Made by a program: the position numbers and the translations under genes | NCBI GenBank assembly: GCA_016212925.1 | Contig: JACRDF010000031.1 | Location: forward strand, 62,001 to 126,000 | DNA: 64,000 bases | From: Desulfomonile tiedjei | GTDB taxonomy: Bacteria > Desulfobacterota > Desulfomonilia > Desulfomonilales > Desulfomonilaceae | Direction: 5' to 3' | Notes under the pieces: model-generated | The model's input: only the letters and a program-made list of their open reading frames with translations | What the model was told of the DNA's origin: nothing | The model's database searches: none | Shown: positions 61,921-64,000 of the stretch, piece after piece | How the letters are laid out: each line of letters starts with the position of its first letter | How positions within the stretch are numbered: position 1 is the first letter of the stretch

Positions 61921-62260
61921 ATTTGATAGCCTCTTCGCTTTGTAGCCGCCCGTAGTGCTCGAACGGAGCACCTGCCGGGTGCCCGTTCGGATAACGAGTG
62001 GGGATATAGAAGTTGTCCAGAACTCGAGCCTTCTCGACCATGTCCTCCGGCGGTGGAAAAGGCAGGTCCACCAATAGTCGAGCTACAACATGACCCCACG
62101 CCTCCTGCCCGGCGGTCAAGTGCAGAGCCTTGACCGCTTTCTCCGCTGCTTGGTGAGCTGCGAAGCAAGCCCACTCATGGCGTCCTTCCGACGCGGAAGA
62201 TCGGGCCTGGTCAAGGTCCCGAATCGCTTGGGCCAACCAGTCTTTTGCTCGATTTGGCAC
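61859..62260 (-). CDS. HEPN-domain protein (toxin partner)
   Basis: 133 residues from a GTG at 62260 that has GGAGGG four bases upstream; the frame is open to 62368 but the ribosome site decides. HEPN helices with RAKDWLAQAIRDLDQA and the Rx4-6H-like RHEWACFAAHQAAEKAVKAL. In HEPN/MNT pairs this is the RNase-type toxin. Overlapping upstream gene of the MNT partner. Confidence 0.82.
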   Translation of the reverse strand: MPNRAKDWLAQAIRDLDQARSSASEGRHEWACFAAHQAAEKAVKALHLTAGQEAWGHVVARLLVDLPFPPPEDMVEKARVLDNFYIPTRYPNGHPAGAPFEHYGRLQSEEAIKYAGEIIEFASVQMAQSPRSG

Positions 62261-62535
62261 CGATCCCTCCTTCGGAATTTTCGGTACGTACCTCCGCAGG
62301 TTTGACGAAAAAAACCGTTCGTTTCGACAGCTAAAACTAGGTACCATAGTAACATGATGGTTGATCATCTACGAAAAATATTCATTGCCATGTGCTTGCC
62401 GTCCGCGGCTGAAACGGCGAGAATCCGACACGGACGAACAAGAACTTGCGGCGTGCAATTGGGGCCGGGTTTCGTATCGGGTTGAAACATGGTATCCTTC
62501 TCGGACGGAATGATGCAAACCGACCGGAATGGATC

Positions 62536-64000
62536 ATGAAACCCGACAAGCCTCCTAGTGGAGGCGATTTTGAAGATACCGAATCGATCGCGATAGACTT
62601 TGCCACCCTTCTGACCGAGGATGTGAGTACGTCGGGGAGCTTCTATGTCAAAGGAGTGCAGACAAGCTCACTCGGCAAGTTGTTGCAAGCTCTGCCCATC
62701 CCCGCCTTGTTGATTGATCAAACCCATTGCATAATCTTTGCGAATGAAGCGTGCGGAAGAATGAGCCCGTCCTATGAGAAGGTGCTGGCCGCGCCGATTA
62801 CTGCAATATGCCCCGATCCTGCCACTGCGAAGGAGATTCAGCTTGTCACCGAAGAGGTCTTCTCTACCAGAAAGCCGCGGGCCTATCAGGCGGCACTGGG
62901 AATTGAAAACAAGAGAATATGGGGTCGGATGTTCTTCCGGTCCCTCCGTATGGCCGACCAAAGGCTGATACTTATTCTCATCGAAGATCTGACCCTTGAA
63001 AAGAAACAACTTCTGCTCAGCCAGAAACATCAGGAAGCTTTAAGGAAAGAAATCCGGGAACGTAAACGTGTCGAGAAGGAGATGCGGGACAGCGAAACGC
63101 TCTTACGGAGCATATTGTCCACATCTCCGGTGGGGATTGGTCTGTCCGAAGATCGGGTCATGGAGTGGGCCAACGAAGCTTGGGTGGAAATGTTCGGGTT
63201 CGAAAATGAAAGCGAATTTGTAGGGCAAACCACCAGGATGATCTATTCATCCGACGCAGAGTATGACCGTGTCGGAAAGATCTTGTATGAAAGCCTTCGA
63301 ACCGGCGCAGTGACCGATACGGACGCTACGTTCAGACGAAAAGACGGCTCGCATTTTGAAGGTCACATAAGGATGAAAGCTCTGGGGACCCCCGATCGTC
63401 CCAAAGCCACCGTTGCCGCCATTTCGGACATATCGGAGAGGAAGCGAGCGGAACAGTCCCTTAAGGAAAGCGAAGAACGGTACCGCGCGGTTGTACAGGA
63501 TCAAACCGAATTGATCTGCCGCCTCTCAGCGGAGTGGAAGTTCACCTTTGTCAACAGTGCCTTCTGCCGTTATTTCGATGTTGAGGAAAAGGAGCTTATC
63601 GGGCGGAGCTTATTGCCCCTCCTGCCCGGGAAATCACGGCAAGAGATACAAAACCATCTCGCTTCCTTGAGTTATCAACACCCTGTGTCGACTTATGAAA
63701 TCCAAGTTCCCACTTCCCGCCGTGAACGCCGCTGGTTGAAGTGGACCAGCCGGGCGTTATTTGGCGACAACGGCGAACGCCTCGGGTTCCAGTTCGTGGG
63801 ACAGGACACAACTGCCCGAAAGAGAGTCGAAGAAGCTCTGCGTCAGAGTGAACGGAGGTTCCGAGCCATTTTTGAAGGGTCAGAGGATTATATCTTTCTG
63901 AAAGATAGGTCGTTGACATACATTGACGTGAACCCTGCCGCTGAAAGATTCCTGGGACTGCCGGTCTCTGAAATCATAGGTTCAACTTATGAGGACCTGT
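62536..64000 (+). CDS. Multi-PAS sensor protein, 3' end outside window
   Basis: 488 residues visible from the ATG at 62536, no stop before the window end. A first, divergent PAS (about 45-150: LPIPALLIDQTHCIIFANEA), a coiled linker with RERKRVEKEMRDSETLLRS, then PAS 2 (about 185-310, ending ISDISERKRAEQ), PAS 3 (about 315-435), and the start of PAS 4 (about 437 on: FRAIFEGSEDYIFLKDRS). No transmembrane segment, so cytoplasmic. A histidine kinase or GGDEF/EAL output is likely but not seen. Weak ribosome site. Confidence 0.85.
   Translation, partial: MKPDKPPSGGDFEDTESIAIDFATLLTEDVSTSGSFYVKGVQTSSLGKLLQALPIPALLIDQTHCIIFANEACGRMSPSYEKVLAAPITAICPDPATAKEIQLVTEEVFSTRKPRAYQAALGIENKRIWGRMFFRSLRMADQRLILILIEDLTLEKKQLLLSQKHQEALRKEIRERKRVEKEMRDSETLLRSILSTSPVGIGLSEDRVMEWANEAWVEMFGFENESEFVGQTTRMIYSSDAEYDRVGKILYESLRTGAVTDTDATFRRKDGSHFEGHIRMKALGTPDRPKATVAAISDISERKRAEQSLKESEERYRAVVQDQTELICRLSAEWKFTFVNSAFCRYFDVEEKELIGRSLLPLLPGKSRQEIQNHLASLSYQHPVSTYEIQVPTSRRERRWLKWTSRALFGDNGERLGFQFVGQDTTARKRVEEALRQSERRFRAIFEGSEDYIFLKDRSLTYIDVNPAAERFLGLPVSEIIGSTYEDL

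Overview
The window reads as a contiguous piece of a diderm, strictly anaerobic bacterium, most likely a deltaproteobacterium (Desulfobacterota) of the Desulfomonile/Syntrophobacter kind. The reasons are the outer-membrane assembly genes (Skp, BamA, a BamD-like lipoprotein, LolCD), type IV pilus motors, many ferredoxin-like Fe-S proteins, indolepyruvate:ferredoxin oxidoreductase, two DUF362 Fe-S proteins and a benzoyl-CoA-reductase-type ATPase pair. No rRNA, CRISPR array, integrase or phage gene was seen. The taxonomic placement is inference from gene content.

Layout. 1-6.6 kb (minus strand): an envelope operon with overlapping genes, lysS-lolC-lolD-bamA, then skp. 6.9-11.1 kb (minus): pilB-pilT-pilC, closed by a terminator. 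11.3-17.4 kb (plus): DUF362 protein, secreted GH13 amylase, two secreted or membrane-anchored proteins of unknown role, and repeat-rich spacers. 17.4-29.2 kb: a housekeeping mosaic of purF, ispD, a lytic transglycosylase, a TPR protein, a polyprenyl synthase, a BamD-like lipoprotein, an RqcH/NFACT protein, dcd, a second DUF362 protein, and panC and panD. A promoter, leader and intrinsic terminator precede panC. 29.4-33.4 kb (minus): an electron-delivery operon (two BcrA/BcrD-type ATPases, a ferredoxin, a NuoG-like Fe-S protein), interrupted by a REP-associated transposase that carries its own palindromes. 34-48 kb: unknown deltaproteobacterial genes, a parvulin isomerase, a glycosyltransferase, a fused acyltransferase/glycerol-3-phosphate dehydrogenase, a YhaM-like nuclease, prfB with its programmed frameshift, and iorAB.

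48.2-61.5 kb looks like an accretion island at tRNA-Phe(GAA). The intact tRNA is followed by two further 45-bp copies of its 3' end, each followed by its own intrinsic terminator. Cassette 1 (48.4-56.2 kb) holds a bicovalent-FAD oxidase and a guanine-to-urate purine module (guanine deaminase, FAD subunit, fused Fe-S/Mo subunit). Cassette 2 (56.5-61.4 kb) holds an SGNH hydrolase, a methyltransferase, a NodU/CmcH-type carbamoyltransferase, SxtJ and a short DUF5989 protein. Beyond the last copy lie an MNT/HEPN pair and the start of a multi-PAS sensor protein that runs off the window.

Most notable points: the PlsB-GpsA fusion, the tandem tRNA-Phe-bounded cassettes without a visible integrase, the panC attenuator leader, the benzoyl-CoA-reductase activase pair without catalytic subunits, and a family of small inverted-repeat elements with GTCTCAAA ends.
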